64,000 nucleotides of DNA, taken from positions 62,001 to 126,000 of the forward strand of contig NZ_JAUSSG010000004.1 in assembly GCF_030812215.1 (NCBI RefSeq), in the 5' to 3' direction. The DNA is from Variovorax boronicumulans (GTDB lineage Bacteria > Pseudomonadota > Gammaproteobacteria > Burkholderiales > Burkholderiaceae_C). The translations under genes were made by a program, and so were the position numbers. Position 1 is the stretch's first letter; every line of letters starts with the position of its first letter. Shown here piece by piece: positions 31,624 to 40,300 of this stretch. The notes beneath the pieces were generated by a model. It worked only from the letters and a program-made list of their open reading frames with translations. It did not search any database and was not told where the DNA came from.

Positions 31624-32356
31624 GACTGAAGGTTCGCACGGCCCGACTTCTGGATCGCGCGGTCACCTGTTCCGACTCATCCTCGAGCGTTTGCGGCGCA
31701 TCAAATAGAACACCGCCGCGGCGCTCTGTGCGGTCAAGCCAGCCCTGAATCGACTGACACTTCATTCCGGCCAATGTGCCGCAGCCATACGGTTGCGAGT
31801 TGGAGTCCTTGTGACGACGCTTGCCGCAACGAAACCTCCGTCTGCTCGTCTATTGCAGTTCGAAATACAGATCGTCCTTGACCTCTTTCCCGAAACCCGG
31901 AATAGCCGAAGCCCCTTCCTTTCGACGTTCCGGCCGATGATCGGCCTCGTAGCGCGCACGACGTGTTTCATCCATAGCCTTGTTTTGAAATGCCGCAGGC
32001 CATCCGGACGAGCAATCGCGGATGGCTAAGCCGCCGTTCGTCCTACGAGATTCCGGGCGCTCGTGAAGACACTTGAACACGAACCCTCGTCAGGTGAAGA
32101 GACGTGTCTTGATCGAGTGGCGACCGGAGGATGCATCGCGCTTCAGCGCGATACGGCGCCTTGGGTACGGAAACGGGTGCAGAAGTGCGGATCGCCACTC
32201 TGGGCAAGAAACACTGCGCCTTGGTCCTCAAATCGTTCGTGTGTTTGGCGCCCGGCGCTACCCCGCTGGTGCTCGGAACCTCATCGAACGTTCGCTGCAG
32301 ATTGCTGGATTCTGCAATCAGCCGAACCAAACTCAGATGAAGCTCCAGCAATGCGG
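31624..32356. other. Gap without a confident gene
   Basis: A 733-nt stretch. One short minus-strand frame ending at 31850 (MDETRRARYEADHRPERRKE near its end) might be a degraded small gene, but there is no ribosome-binding site or recognisable family. No repeats or RNA genes were found. Confidence 0.35.
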
Positions 32357-33694
32357 TCATGCAAGGCTCCGATGGATTGAACTCGTTGGTAATGCAGGTC
32401 TTGAGGGTTCTTTGATATCGCGCAAGTGATTGCCCTGAACCCATTGCACCCCGGCATCGAGTGCGACGCCCAAGTCATCTTCGCGTTCGACCCCGTCAGC
32501 GACGACGTACGCTGCCAAGTGACCGCAGAGCGTCAGCATGTCACGAAGACACTCTCCGCCCAATTCACTTTCCCGTGCCCGCCGAAGAAACGATGCCTCG
32601 AGTTTGATGATGTCAGGGCGACAGGCTTGGGCTGCCGCAAGGTTGCCGCGCCCAGCACCGAAGTCCTTGATGGCAATCCGGCAGCCAAACGACCGGAGCC
32701 TGGCGCAAAAATCTCGGACCGACTGCAGACTCGAGAACTCCATCGAATCGGATATCTCCACTGTCAGGCGGGACGCCAGTTCGGGAGAGGACTTCAAAGT
32801 TGACAGAGCGGACGCCCACCAGTGATCAATCCGCGCGCTTTGGGCAAAGAGACTTACCCCGAGCTGCACCAAGGGCTGATGTCGCAATGCGTCGATGACC
32901 TGTCGTACCACCAGCCTGTCGAAAGCGCGAGTCAGACCGAGACGCTGCAAGCATGGCAGGAACACCTCCGGAGTGAGCGATGTCTGCTGACCTGAGTGCA
33001 GCAATACGTCCGGGCGTGCTTCCCAGTAAAGCATCGATGCCGAAGCGTAGGCGTTGACGACTGGTCGCCATGCGAAAGCGAGATGCTCGGCTTGGAGTGC
33101 TTCACTCAGACGTACTGCCACTTCCATGTCGGCACGATAGTGCTGTCGCCACCCATCGGTGGGCTCTTCATGTAAATCGGGAAAGGGCTGGGCGGTCCAT
33201 AGCGTGAGCTCTATCTCCGAATCGCCCATTTGATCCGGCGCTTGCACATCGATCCAGTTCACATGCAATCGCGCCAACGCCGTGATCCCTCTGGCGGATA
33301 TGGGCTTATTTCCAAGCGCCAAGAGCAGCGATTCGAGTTGCTCACTGGCGGATTGCTCCGAAGCGGAGCAATCGTCCTTCATAAAGAAATCATTTCCCCA
33401 CAGCAAAAAGCAGTCATCGCGCAGAGACGCCAGATCAGCTTTGACCGATGTCAAGAAACGAGCACAAAGTCGCTGCCTGATCTCATGACTCACGCTCCTC
33501 GCGAAGTCCAGGTCATAGGCTTCAGCGAGTTGCGGAAGATTTTCGATAAGGACGAAGGCACAAGCTCTCCGGATGGGCGCATGGGGTGGAGACTGCGGGA
33601 CTTTCCGTAACGAGCAGTTCTTTGGCACCTGAGCTGGCACGGTGGGCATGCACGACCGAAGGGGCATATCGGTGATCTGCGAGAGAGCGGGCAT
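32357..33694 (-). CDS. Degenerate EAL-domain protein (probable non-catalytic c-di-GMP effector)
   Basis: A 445-residue protein; the ATG at 33694 has a GAGGA ribosome-binding site. Residues of about 205-430 align with an EAL phosphodiesterase domain but the active site is altered: EAL reads EAR (225-227), the VNxS strand reads VSLF (280-283), DDFGTG reads KDFGAG (343-348), and the late EGVE reads DGVE (400-403). E313 (EISDS) and K364 (IIKLEASF) are kept. Residues of about 45-190 are a highly diverged GGDEF-like region with no GGDEF signature. Hydrolysis of c-di-GMP is unlikely, so binding of c-di-GMP or a protein partner is more plausible, as in YdiV-type proteins (inference). It lies between the two Crp/Fnr paralogues. 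Confidence 0.8.
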   Translation of the reverse strand: MPALSQITDMPLRSCMPTVPAQVPKNCSLRKVPQSPPHAPIRRACAFVLIENLPQLAEAYDLDFARSVSHEIRQRLCARFLTSVKADLASLRDDCFLLWGNDFFMKDDCSASEQSASEQLESLLLALGNKPISARGITALARLHVNWIDVQAPDQMGDSEIELTLWTAQPFPDLHEEPTDGWRQHYRADMEVAVRLSEALQAEHLAFAWRPVVNAYASASMLYWEARPDVLLHSGQQTSLTPEVFLPCLQRLGLTRAFDRLVVRQVIDALRHQPLVQLGVSLFAQSARIDHWWASALSTLKSSPELASRLTVEISDSMEFSSLQSVRDFCARLRSFGCRIAIKDFGAGRGNLAAAQACRPDIIKLEASFLRRARESELGGECLRDMLTLCGHLAAYVVADGVEREDDLGVALDAGVQWVQGNHLRDIKEPSRPALPTSSIHRSLA

Positions 33695-34616
33695 TGGATC
33701 CTCAATGGACGAATTTTCCAGAGCCGAAAAACGCGTGCTTCATCTAATGGTTCTCCGCCTACCAATTTGGGTGAACGGAGTTCGTGACTTGATCAGACGC
33801 GGACGTACGCACCTGCCTTGGCCCCACACAACGGTTGGCGGCAGAAATTGCGCAAGGAAGGCACATGCGCAATCGACGGAGGATTCCGTCTGCACGAGAT
33901 CCGAATTCAGAAGAGCGCCATGGCGTTGCCCTTCAAGCTGGCAGGTACAGCAGTTCTGTGGAAATTTCTCGGAGTGAGGCCCTGCACCCTTTGTTGTCGA
34001 TAAAGCTAGCTTTGAGGCCCCTCACTTGCGAACTCCGTAGGCAACTGATACACAAATTGATACTACGGATTTCAGTAGGCTTTCGCATTCACTTTTGATT
34101 CATGAATGTGTCCCAGCTCACAACTCGGTGCGATCAGCATGAGATTTCGCATCGTGTGATGAGCGGCCGCAGCACCTGAACGGCCACTACGGGCTCGACA
34201 AAAGCCTGTTCGCACGCCGCAAGTGTCCGCAAACCAGACGCCCACCGTCCCGGGATCATCCAGCGGCGCGCCATCGGCGCGCGCAAGTCGTTGATTTCAA
34301 AGGATTCATCTGCTGGCACGTTGCGTGAGATGTCTTTTGGCATCCATTGCCAAGGAGCTACCCGATGACATCCCGCCTTACCTTCTTCGCAGCGCGTGCC
34401 TGCTGGCGGGCAGTACCGCTTTGGGCTGGGTGCCACGGGGCGAGCCGATGCCTTCGCCGCCGCCCGACGCCCGACGCCCATGGCGCCGCAGGCAATCAAC
34501 CCACAAGCAATGCGTGCAGATGCCGCATCCCCGGCTCCACTCAAGCTGCCCCTTGGAAACCACGGCCATCCCATGTGCCGTGCGGACCGTGTTGATCTTG
34601 ATTTTTGCTAACGCTC
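33695..34616. other. Long gap between degenerate EAL gene and second Crp/Fnr gene
   Basis: A 922-nt region. The segment at 33990-34110 is notably AT-rich (CTAGCTTTGAGGCC, ACACAAATTGATACTACGG). Short open frames around 34320-34611 encode Pro/Ala-rich peptides with no family resemblance or ribosome-binding site. It could hold promoters for the flanking genes and decayed sequence. No tRNA, repeat or insertion sequence was seen. Confidence 0.35.
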
Positions 34617-35276
34617 ATGTATTTGCACAACCTCCTCAAACGCCTCCCGGTGGCCGAGCGCGAATTCCTGGTCAGTCGCAGTGAGCTCAGGACATATCGG
34701 CGTGGCGAGACTTTGTACGCAAAGGGTGAGCGGAGCGGCCAAATATGCCTAGTGGCTACCGGCCTGCTGCGCGTGGTGGTCGACGACGGAGTCACAACCG
34801 ACTTTATTCGCGAAGGAGATTTCTGCCTGAACCTCGAGGTGAGCGACACGGCGCTCCATGCAAGAGCCGCCCTTGTCGCAGCCTTGCCCGCTTCGGTCTA
34901 TTTCATCTTGGCGGAAGACATCTGGGCAATTTGCAGAAGGCATCCCTCGGTGGCGTTCGAATTTCTCGCACTCATCATGAACCGCATCGCAAACCTTCGC
35001 GTCCACTTGCATCGCATATCGTCACTTTCGTCGGAGCCGCTGATCACCTGCGTTCTTCATGAACTCACCTCTTTGGCACCGGTTCGCAAAGGAGGCTACG
35101 ACAAACGGATCTCGCAGGAAGTGATCGCTTCGTATGCAGCGCTTTCCCGCGAAATCGTCAATAAGACCATGCGCAGCCTGGAGCTGCGCGGTTTGCTGTG
35201 GAAAGACGATCGTGCTGTATACCTGCGAACGGATGCCAGAAGCGTACCTCGCTCGTCGCTGGCTGACGATTCCTAA
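34617..35276 (+). CDS. Crp/Fnr-family transcriptional regulator (paralogue B)
   Basis: A 219-residue regulator. The ATG at 34617 (MYLHNLLKRLPVAEREFLVS) is preferred over an upstream TTG because the paralogue at 31623 also begins MYLH. The sensor domain covers about 1-115 (VTTDFIREGDFCLNLEVSDT), followed by the dimer helix (LHRISSLSSEPLITCVLHEL) and the winged helix (SQEVIASYAALSREIVNKTM, RSLELRGLLWKDDRAVYLRT). Identity with paralogue A is highest in the shared pattern GGYDKRI-Q-VIASY--LSRE-VNKTMR. No cluster-binding cysteines are present. The effector is unknown; DNA specificity may be shared with paralogue A. Confidence 0.88.
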   Translation: MYLHNLLKRLPVAEREFLVSRSELRTYRRGETLYAKGERSGQICLVATGLLRVVVDDGVTTDFIREGDFCLNLEVSDTALHARAALVAALPASVYFILAEDIWAICRRHPSVAFEFLALIMNRIANLRVHLHRISSLSSEPLITCVLHELTSLAPVRKGGYDKRISQEVIASYAALSREIVNKTMRSLELRGLLWKDDRAVYLRTDARSVPRSSLADDS

Positions 35277-35618
35277 GATAAGGCGTCGACGTCGAAGCTG
35301 TTCAATGCGAGAGGATCAGGTCTTCATGCAACTTGCGATACGTCAGATCGCAACTGCTACCCGAAGAATCGACATCAAGAAATGGCCTGTGGTTGGACGC
35401 GCAACTCCGAACTATCGGCAGTCGAACTCCAAAAAATCATCTCGTCCATTCGACAATTTTTCCGAGATGCATCGCAGCAACCCACTCGGATGTGTGTCCC
35501 GCATCACAAGTGCGGTAAGAAACAACGAAGTGCTCGACCCAGATGTCGCCTCAGAAATTTATAGTCGGTTTTTATGCATTTAGTTTCCATTGCGCCAAAG
35601 CACATCTAGATCACTTCC
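35277..35618. other. Gap without a recognisable gene
   Basis: A 342-nt moderately AT-rich spacer between the Crp/Fnr gene and a small unknown ORF. Nothing recognisable was found on either strand. Confidence 0.35.
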
Positions 35619-35990
35619 ATGCAGATAAGCAGCTCGGGACGGCAAGGCCGGTCAATTGGTGTATCGAACGAGTATGAAGCCGCTTGGTTGTCACGCTCGT
35701 CAGATCACGATGCGGTCTCTTGTCGATTCAACCTGCACTTTCAGACAGGCGAAGAATATCGCGCGGCCTACCCGGTAAGTGCATTGTTCCGTCTCGCATC
35801 CCGCCCAGAAGTGAATCGCTGGTTATTGGAAGGTAGCCCGTCTTTCAGGACCGATCGAGATCTCGTTCTGCGATATACGATCGATCTTCGCCGGGAAAAC
35901 GGGTCTCGATTGCGGTTGGAGGACATCATCGAAGACGCTCGAGCGGCCGCCATGATCGCGGCGGTGTTTCTTCAGAACTTGAGAGACTAG
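35619..35990 (+). CDS. Hypothetical protein, 123 residues
   Basis: An open frame starting at the ATG at 35619. The predicted protein (MQISSSGRQGRSIGVSNEYE at the start; SPSFRTDRDLVLRYTIDLRR and LEDIIEDARAAAMIAAVFLQ near the end) is soluble and charged, with a predicted C-terminal helix. I do not recognise a family. There is no obvious ribosome-binding site, so the start, or the gene itself, is uncertain. Confidence 0.4.
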   Translation: MQISSSGRQGRSIGVSNEYEAAWLSRSSDHDAVSCRFNLHFQTGEEYRAAYPVSALFRLASRPEVNRWLLEGSPSFRTDRDLVLRYTIDLRRENGSRLRLEDIIEDARAAAMIAAVFLQNLRD

Positions 35991-36329
35991 AGGCTCGGCT
36001 CCGAGAGTTGCGCACGACGCACTCGCAGGGGGAAGGGGCGGGGGTCTTGAGATGAAGAGAAGCAGCCTCCTAGTTCCATCACCCGCCCTTTTCCAAGAAA
36101 AGACCGTCCCGACCTTGGGAGCGTCCATCTTCGGGAGCCAGAACCCCAGCGCGCACGGGATTTTTGCGGTCATGAAACATCGCACTTGAGACCGACAAGC
36201 GCGATACCTGGAGCGTGGATTCGGAGACGGACTGCCACTTGAGAAACGCAACCCGTCGATGCGACTGTTCAAATGCGCACGCCGGTTTGGGTTCAGGGTT
36301 GTCGGAGCAGCGCCGCTGCCCGATGGAAC
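35991..36329. other. Gap without a recognisable gene
   Basis: A 339-nt stretch between the small unknown ORF and the LamG fragment. No gene, repeat or RNA feature could be supported. Confidence 0.35.
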
Positions 36330-36460
36330 TCAGCGGGCGAGGTTCGCGATGAAGGCCGCGTCCTGCGCGCCGCTGTAGATGCGGAAGTCCTGCATGCGGC
36401 CCTTGAAGTACGGGTCGCCGCCGTACTGGGAACGGCCCAGCCAGGTCCGGGTGGTATTGA
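36330..36460 (-). pseudogene. C-terminal fragment of a LamG-domain protein
   Basis: The minus-strand frame ending at the stop at 36330 reads INTTRTWLGRSQYGGDPYFK then GRMQDFRIYSGAQDAAFIAN. This is the final strand and 'GR-DDFRIY---L' end of a concanavalin/LamG-like jelly-roll domain (the LamG_3 type). Upstream of about 36460 the frame loses any LamG resemblance and has no start with a ribosome-binding site, so only about 43 codons of the original gene remain. Confidence 0.65.
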
Positions 36461-36890
36461 TTGCGCGTGCTCGAGTCCACACAGACGCTTGATGGCCATA
36501 TCCACTTCCGCGATAGCCGGGCTCGCCGTCCTGGCCGTGTTCGCCGTCGGGGGGCACACGGTGGCAGGCATCCTCAACAGCGTCACCGGCCAGCGTGTGG
36601 TCGCCGCCCTTCGCAAGGACGTTCCCTGCGAATCCTGGGCGCGCCGATCGCCGCGGTCGAGCGCATGAAGAGCTACCGGCTGCAGGCGATCCTCAACGAG
36701 GATATCGACCCCCGTCAGCGATTTCACGGCGGAGTTCGCCGGCCATGCCTCGGCCTTCGCGGTCACGGCGGAATGCGCGATTTACCTGTTCAGACTCTCG
36801 CCCGTTCTTTTCCTCGTCAGCGCGCTCGCGCTGGTTGTGGGCATCAGGATCAATTTCGCCGCGGCAAAGGCCTGGAGTCGTGACTTCGAG
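36461..36890 (+). other. Scrambled segment with hydrophobic frames
   Basis: Between the LamG and amidohydrolase fragments, two plus-strand frames encode hydrophobic stretches: AISTSAIAGLAVLAVFAVGG at about 36495-36555, and LSPVLFLVSALALVVGIRIN at about 36795-36855. They are in different reading contexts and separated by non-hydrophobic sequence, so they may be remains of a membrane-protein gene or a chance result of G+C bias. No intact gene is present. Confidence 0.3.
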
Positions 36891-37379
36891 AAGGCCCGGG
36901 CGCAGCTGGGCTTTCGCGGCGTGCGCTTCAATTTCATGCAGCACCTCTCCCACGGCCCGAACATCGACACCGTGATGGCTCTCACGCCGCGGCTGGCCGC
37001 GGTGGGCATGCACTTGCAGGTGCATTTCGAATGCGAACTGGTGCCCGAACTGAGTGGCCTCCTCCAGCGCAGCCCGGTGCCTGTGGTGATCGACCGCATG
37101 GGCCGCGCGGACGCAACGCGAGGGCCGAACCATTCCGACTTTCAGGCGCTCCCGCGCCTGCTGGCCAACCCGCGCTGCTACGTGAAGGTGAGCGGTATCG
37201 ACCGCATCGACGCCAATGCGCCGCCCGAGGCGCGCTACTGGCGCGGCGTGGTGCTGGAGGGGGTCAACGCCTTGCTTGCAGGGAAGGTGCCAGCCCCACT
37301 CGGCCGAGGCCGGCTGGCCCCGGGGCAACGCGCCAAGCCTACAACCCCCAAGCCGGCTACGCAGGCCGTGCTTATATAA
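36891..37379 (+). pseudogene. Internal fragment of an amidohydrolase (2-pyrone-4,6-dicarboxylate hydrolase-like)
   Basis: The frame contains FRGVRFNFMQHLSHGPNIDT, then MHLQVHFECELVPELSGLLQ, PVVIDRMGRAD and LLANPRCYVKVSGIDRI. This matches the middle of the amidohydrolase-2 family of LigI-like lactone hydrolases, where RGVRFN and the V(I/V)DH-G strand are hallmarks; here VIDR replaces VIDH, so a metal or catalytic histidine is lost. The N-terminal HxH metal site and the C-terminal third are missing. The frame is fused upstream to a hydrophobic segment and runs downstream from about 37240 into unrelated Pro-rich sequence. It is a gene fragment, not a functional enzyme. Confidence 0.65.
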
Positions 37380-37469
37380 AGTGGGCCAAAGCAGCCCAAG
37401 TAAGCGCAACAAGAAAGGAGGGAAAACGGATCTGCAACCTGCAAACCCGCATGGATACTGGATTGGCGG

Positions 37470-37554
37470 CGGAGAGTGTGAGATTCGAACTCACGGACGC
37501 TTTCACGTCGGCAGTTTTCAAGACTGCTGGTTTAAACCACTCACCCAACTCTCC
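37470..37554 (-). tRNA. tRNA-Ser(UGA)
   Basis: On the minus strand the gene starts GGAGAGTTGGGTGAGTGG and ends with the T-arm GTGAGTTCGAATCTCAC and the acceptor strand ACTCTCC followed by discriminator G. The anticodon stem GCAGT/ACTGC encloses CTTGAAA, giving anticodon TGA. A class II long variable arm (CCGACGTGAAAGCGTC) confirms serine. The CCA end does not appear to be encoded directly after the discriminator (CCG is read, then CCA). The decayed, lower-G+C region lies directly beyond its 3' end. Confidence 0.9.
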
Positions 37555-37586
37555 GGAACCGTGGATTTTATGCCGACGGCAACGCC

Positions 37587-38858
37587 TCAATTCCCATCCG
37601 GCAGGAACAGCGTCTGCAGATCGCTCAAAAAGTCCAGGCCGCGCTCGGTCGGCCATACCCGGAACAAATCGCGCGCTACGAGCCCCTTGCGCTCGGCCTC
37701 TTCAAGCCCGCGCTGGATCGATGTCATCGCAAGCCCAGTGCGCTCACTGAATTGCGGCAGCGTGAACCCCGCCTTCAATCGCAGCGCATTGAGCATGAAC
37801 TCGAATGGCAAATCGGCCAGCGACACCTCGTCGCTTTGCGACACGGCCACGCCCGCACGCGCGTTCTGCATGTACAGCCGCGGCTCGCGATAGCGCACCT
37901 GCCGCACGATGCGGTGCGCGAAGCTCAGCTTGCTGTGCGCACCAGCACCAATGCCCAGGTAGTCGCCGAACTGCCAGTAATTGAGGTTGTGCGCGCACTG
38001 GTGCCCCTCGCGCGCATAGGCCGACACCTCGTAGCGCGACATGCCGTGCTCGCCGGTCCGCTCGGTGATGCGGTCGAGCATCGCGTAAGCAATGTCGTCT
38101 TCGGGGAGCGTCGGCGGAAACTTCGCGAACCAGGTGTTGGGCTCGATAGTGAGGTGGTAGACCGAGATGTGCGGCGGCGCAAGCGCCAGCGCCTGCGACA
38201 GGTCGGCCTCGAGGTGCTCGAGCGTCTGGCCAGGGAGCGCGTACATCAGGTCGAGGTTGAAGGTATCGAAGGCACTCGCGGCCTCCTCCACTGCAGCGAT
38301 GGCTTGTGCGCGATCATGCACGCGGCCAAGCGCGGTGAGGTGCTCGTCGTTGAAGCTCTGCACGCCCACCGACAGGCGCGTGACGCCCGCCGAGCGGTAC
38401 GCGCGGAAGCGGTTGCGCTCGAAGGTACCGGGGTTCGCCTCGAGCGTGATCTCGCAATCGGGCGCGAGCTTCAGCCGCGCGCGCACGTCGCCGAGCAAAC
38501 GGTCGATGGCCTGCGGAGAGAAGAGGCTGGGCGTGCCGCCGCCGATGAAGATGGTGTGGACGGTGCGGCCCCAGATGAGTGGCAGCGCGGCATCGAGGTC
38601 GGCCACGAGCGCATCGATGTACGTCGCCTCGGGAATGCCATCCGCATCGGCTGCGCTCGTGGCACGCCACTCATGCGAGTTGAAGTCGCAGTACGGGCAC
38701 TTGCGCAGGCACCACGGCAGATGGATGTAGAGCGACAGCGGTGGCAGCGCCGAGAGCTGCAGCGGACCGGGCCGCATCCAGTGCAGCACGTCGTTGGCCT
38801 GCACAGCGTTGGCCTGGCCCGTGGGCTGCGCCGGCTGGATCGGGAAGACAGTGGCCAT
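37587..38858 (-). CDS. hemW: Radical SAM heme chaperone HemW (formerly called oxygen-independent coproporphyrinogen III oxidase-like)
   Basis: A 423-residue radical SAM protein. The cluster motif is Cys50-x3-Cys54-x2-Cys57 (PWCLRKCPYC, then DFNSH), followed by FIGGGTPSLFS and SVGVQSFNDEHLTALGR. The HemW-type linker YCDFNSH and the C-terminal HemN_C domain (PFEFMLNALRLKAGFTLPQF) are present. HemW proteins bind heme and deliver it to respiratory enzymes, and lack the extra residues of true HemN. The N-terminal 40 residues are a low-conservation extension. It is the last gene of a minus-strand series, 7 nt after rdgB. The tRNA-Ser gene follows it. Confidence 0.93.
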   Translation of the reverse strand: MATVFPIQPAQPTGQANAVQANDVLHWMRPGPLQLSALPPLSLYIHLPWCLRKCPYCDFNSHEWRATSAADADGIPEATYIDALVADLDAALPLIWGRTVHTIFIGGGTPSLFSPQAIDRLLGDVRARLKLAPDCEITLEANPGTFERNRFRAYRSAGVTRLSVGVQSFNDEHLTALGRVHDRAQAIAAVEEAASAFDTFNLDLMYALPGQTLEHLEADLSQALALAPPHISVYHLTIEPNTWFAKFPPTLPEDDIAYAMLDRITERTGEHGMSRYEVSAYAREGHQCAHNLNYWQFGDYLGIGAGAHSKLSFAHRIVRQVRYREPRLYMQNARAGVAVSQSDEVSLADLPFEFMLNALRLKAGFTLPQFSERTGLAMTSIQRGLEEAERKGLVARDLFRVWPTERGLDFLSDLQTLFLPDGN

Positions 38859-38865
38859 GTGCGGC

Positions 38866-39465
38866 CTACAGCCAGCGCTCGCGCATCAACGCGAGCATCG
38901 CCTGCGCCGCTCGGCCGCGGTGGCTGTTGGCGTTCTTGACCTCGGGCGGGAGCTGCGCAAAGGTCTTGCCGAAGGCGGGCAGGTACATCACCGGATCGAA
39001 GCCGAAGCCGTTGTCGCCGATCGGTGCGGGCGCAATCTCGCCGACCACGCGGCCGACGGCAATGAGTGGCTCGGGGTCGTCGTGGCTGCGCAGCGCGACC
39101 AGCGTGCTGACGAGCGCGGCGCGGCGGTTGACCACGCCGTCGAGCTGTTCGAGCAGCGCCTTGACGTTATTGGCATCGCCCTTGGCGTAGCCGAACTTCG
39201 TGGCGTAGTACGCGGTGTCGACGCCCGGCAAGCCGCCGAAGGCATCGACGCACAGGCCCGCGTCGTCGGCGATGGCCGCAAGGCCGGTGGCTGCGCTCGC
39301 GTGGCGCGCCTTGGCGAGCGCGTTCTCGACGAAGGTGCGGAAGGGTTCTTCAGCCTCGCCCACGCCCAGCGCCGACTGCGGCACCAGGGTGACGGACAAC
39401 TCCGCGAACAGTTGCTGGAGTTCGGCGAGCTTGCCTGCGTTGTTGGAGGCCAGGACCAGTTTCAT
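38866..39465 (-). CDS. rdgB: Non-canonical purine NTP pyrophosphatase (ITPase/XTPase)
   Basis: A 199-residue HAM1/RdgB-type enzyme, which removes ITP, dITP and XTP from the nucleotide pool by cleaving them to the monophosphate. The start MKLVLASNNAGKLAELQQLF is the diagnostic substrate loop. AIADDAGLCVDAFGGLPGVD carries the metal-binding DDAGL, and GDNGFGFDPVMYLPAFGKTF is the purine-recognition segment. The length is normal and the protein is cytoplasmic. It lies between rph and hemW on the same strand and is probably co-transcribed with them. Confidence 0.95.
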   Translation of the reverse strand: MKLVLASNNAGKLAELQQLFAELSVTLVPQSALGVGEAEEPFRTFVENALAKARHASAATGLAAIADDAGLCVDAFGGLPGVDTAYYATKFGYAKGDANNVKALLEQLDGVVNRRAALVSTLVALRSHDDPEPLIAVGRVVGEIAPAPIGDNGFGFDPVMYLPAFGKTFAQLPPEVKNANSHRGRAAQAMLALMRERWL

Positions 39466-39523
39466 GGATCGATCAAAAGTGGCTGTGGCGCCCGGCCGGC
39501 GGACGTCAGTCGCTGGGAGGATT

Positions 39524-40264
39524 TCAATTCGAGGGGTTCGAGACCAAGGCCTGCTTCTGCAGGGTCACGAGTTCACCGATGCCCTTCTCGGCCAAGCCGA
39601 GCAGGAGGTTCATTTCTTCGCGCGTGAATGCCACGCCTTCGGCCGTACCCTGCACTTCGACAAAATGGCCAGCGCCGGTCATGACGACGTTCATGTCGGT
39701 GTCGCAGCTCGAGTCTTCGGTGTATTCGAGGTCCAGCAGCGGCGTGCCGCCGACGATGCCCACCGAGATGGCGGCCACGTGGCCCTTGATCGGCGAAGCC
39801 TTCAGCGTGCCGGCAGCCAGCAGCTTGTTGACTGCATCCTGCGCGGCGACGAAGGCGCCGGTGATGGCCGCGGTGCGTGTGCCGCCGTCGGCCTGCAGCA
39901 CGTCGCAGTCGAGGTGGATGGTGCGCTCGCCGAGAGCGGCCAGGTCGAACACGGCGCGCATCGAGCGGCCGATGAGGCGCTGGATTTCCTGCGTGCGGCC
40001 GGTCTGCTTGCCCTTGGCGGCTTCGCGGCTGCTTCGGGTGTGGGTGGCGCGCGGCAGCATGCCGTATTCGGCCGTCACCCAGCCTTCGCCACTGCCTTTC
40101 TTGTGCGGGGGCACGCGCTCTTCGACCGAGGCGGTGCAGAGCACGCGGGTCTGGCCGAACTCGATCAGCACCGAGCCCTCGGCGTGGATGGTGAAGCCGC
40201 GGGTCATGCGAACGGGGCGCAGCTGGTCGGCGGCACGGCCGCCGCTTCGGGTGAAAGCAGTCAT
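39524..40264 (-). CDS. rph: Ribonuclease PH
   Basis: A 246-residue phosphorolytic 3'-5' exoribonuclease that trims tRNA precursors. Family motifs are clear: [20 protein letters not shown] at the start, [20 protein letters not shown], the phosphate-site segment [20 protein letters not shown], then [20 protein letters not shown], and [19 protein letters not shown] with the catalytic acidic residues. The length is slightly above the E. coli protein's 238. It sits 37 nt downstream of the PP2C gene and 58 nt upstream of rdgB, all on the minus strand. Confidence 0.96.
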   Translation of the reverse strand: MTAFTRSGGRAADQLRPVRMTRGFTIHAEGSVLIEFGQTRVLCTASVEERVPPHKKGSGEGWVTAEYGMLPRATHTRSSREAAKGKQTGRTQEIQRLIGRSMRAVFDLAALGERTIHLDCDVLQADGGTRTAAITGAFVAAQDAVNKLLAAGTLKASPIKGHVAAISVGIVGGTPLLDLEYTEDSSCDTDMNVVMTGAGHFVEVQGTAEGVAFTREEMNLLLGLAEKGIGELVTLQKQALVSNPSN

Positions 40265-40300
40265 TGTTGAAACTCGAAAAAGAAAAAGGGAACCGCGCGC

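Noticed and set aside
36837..37379. An intact amidohydrolase gene
   Set aside because: Only the middle of the family is present, VIDH is changed to VIDR, and the frame is fused to unrelated sequence at both ends.
27303..37470. Integrase, transposase or inverted repeats of an insertion sequence
   Set aside because: No frame with integrase or transposase motifs was found, and no terminal repeat or target duplication could be identified by eye, despite the many gene fragments.
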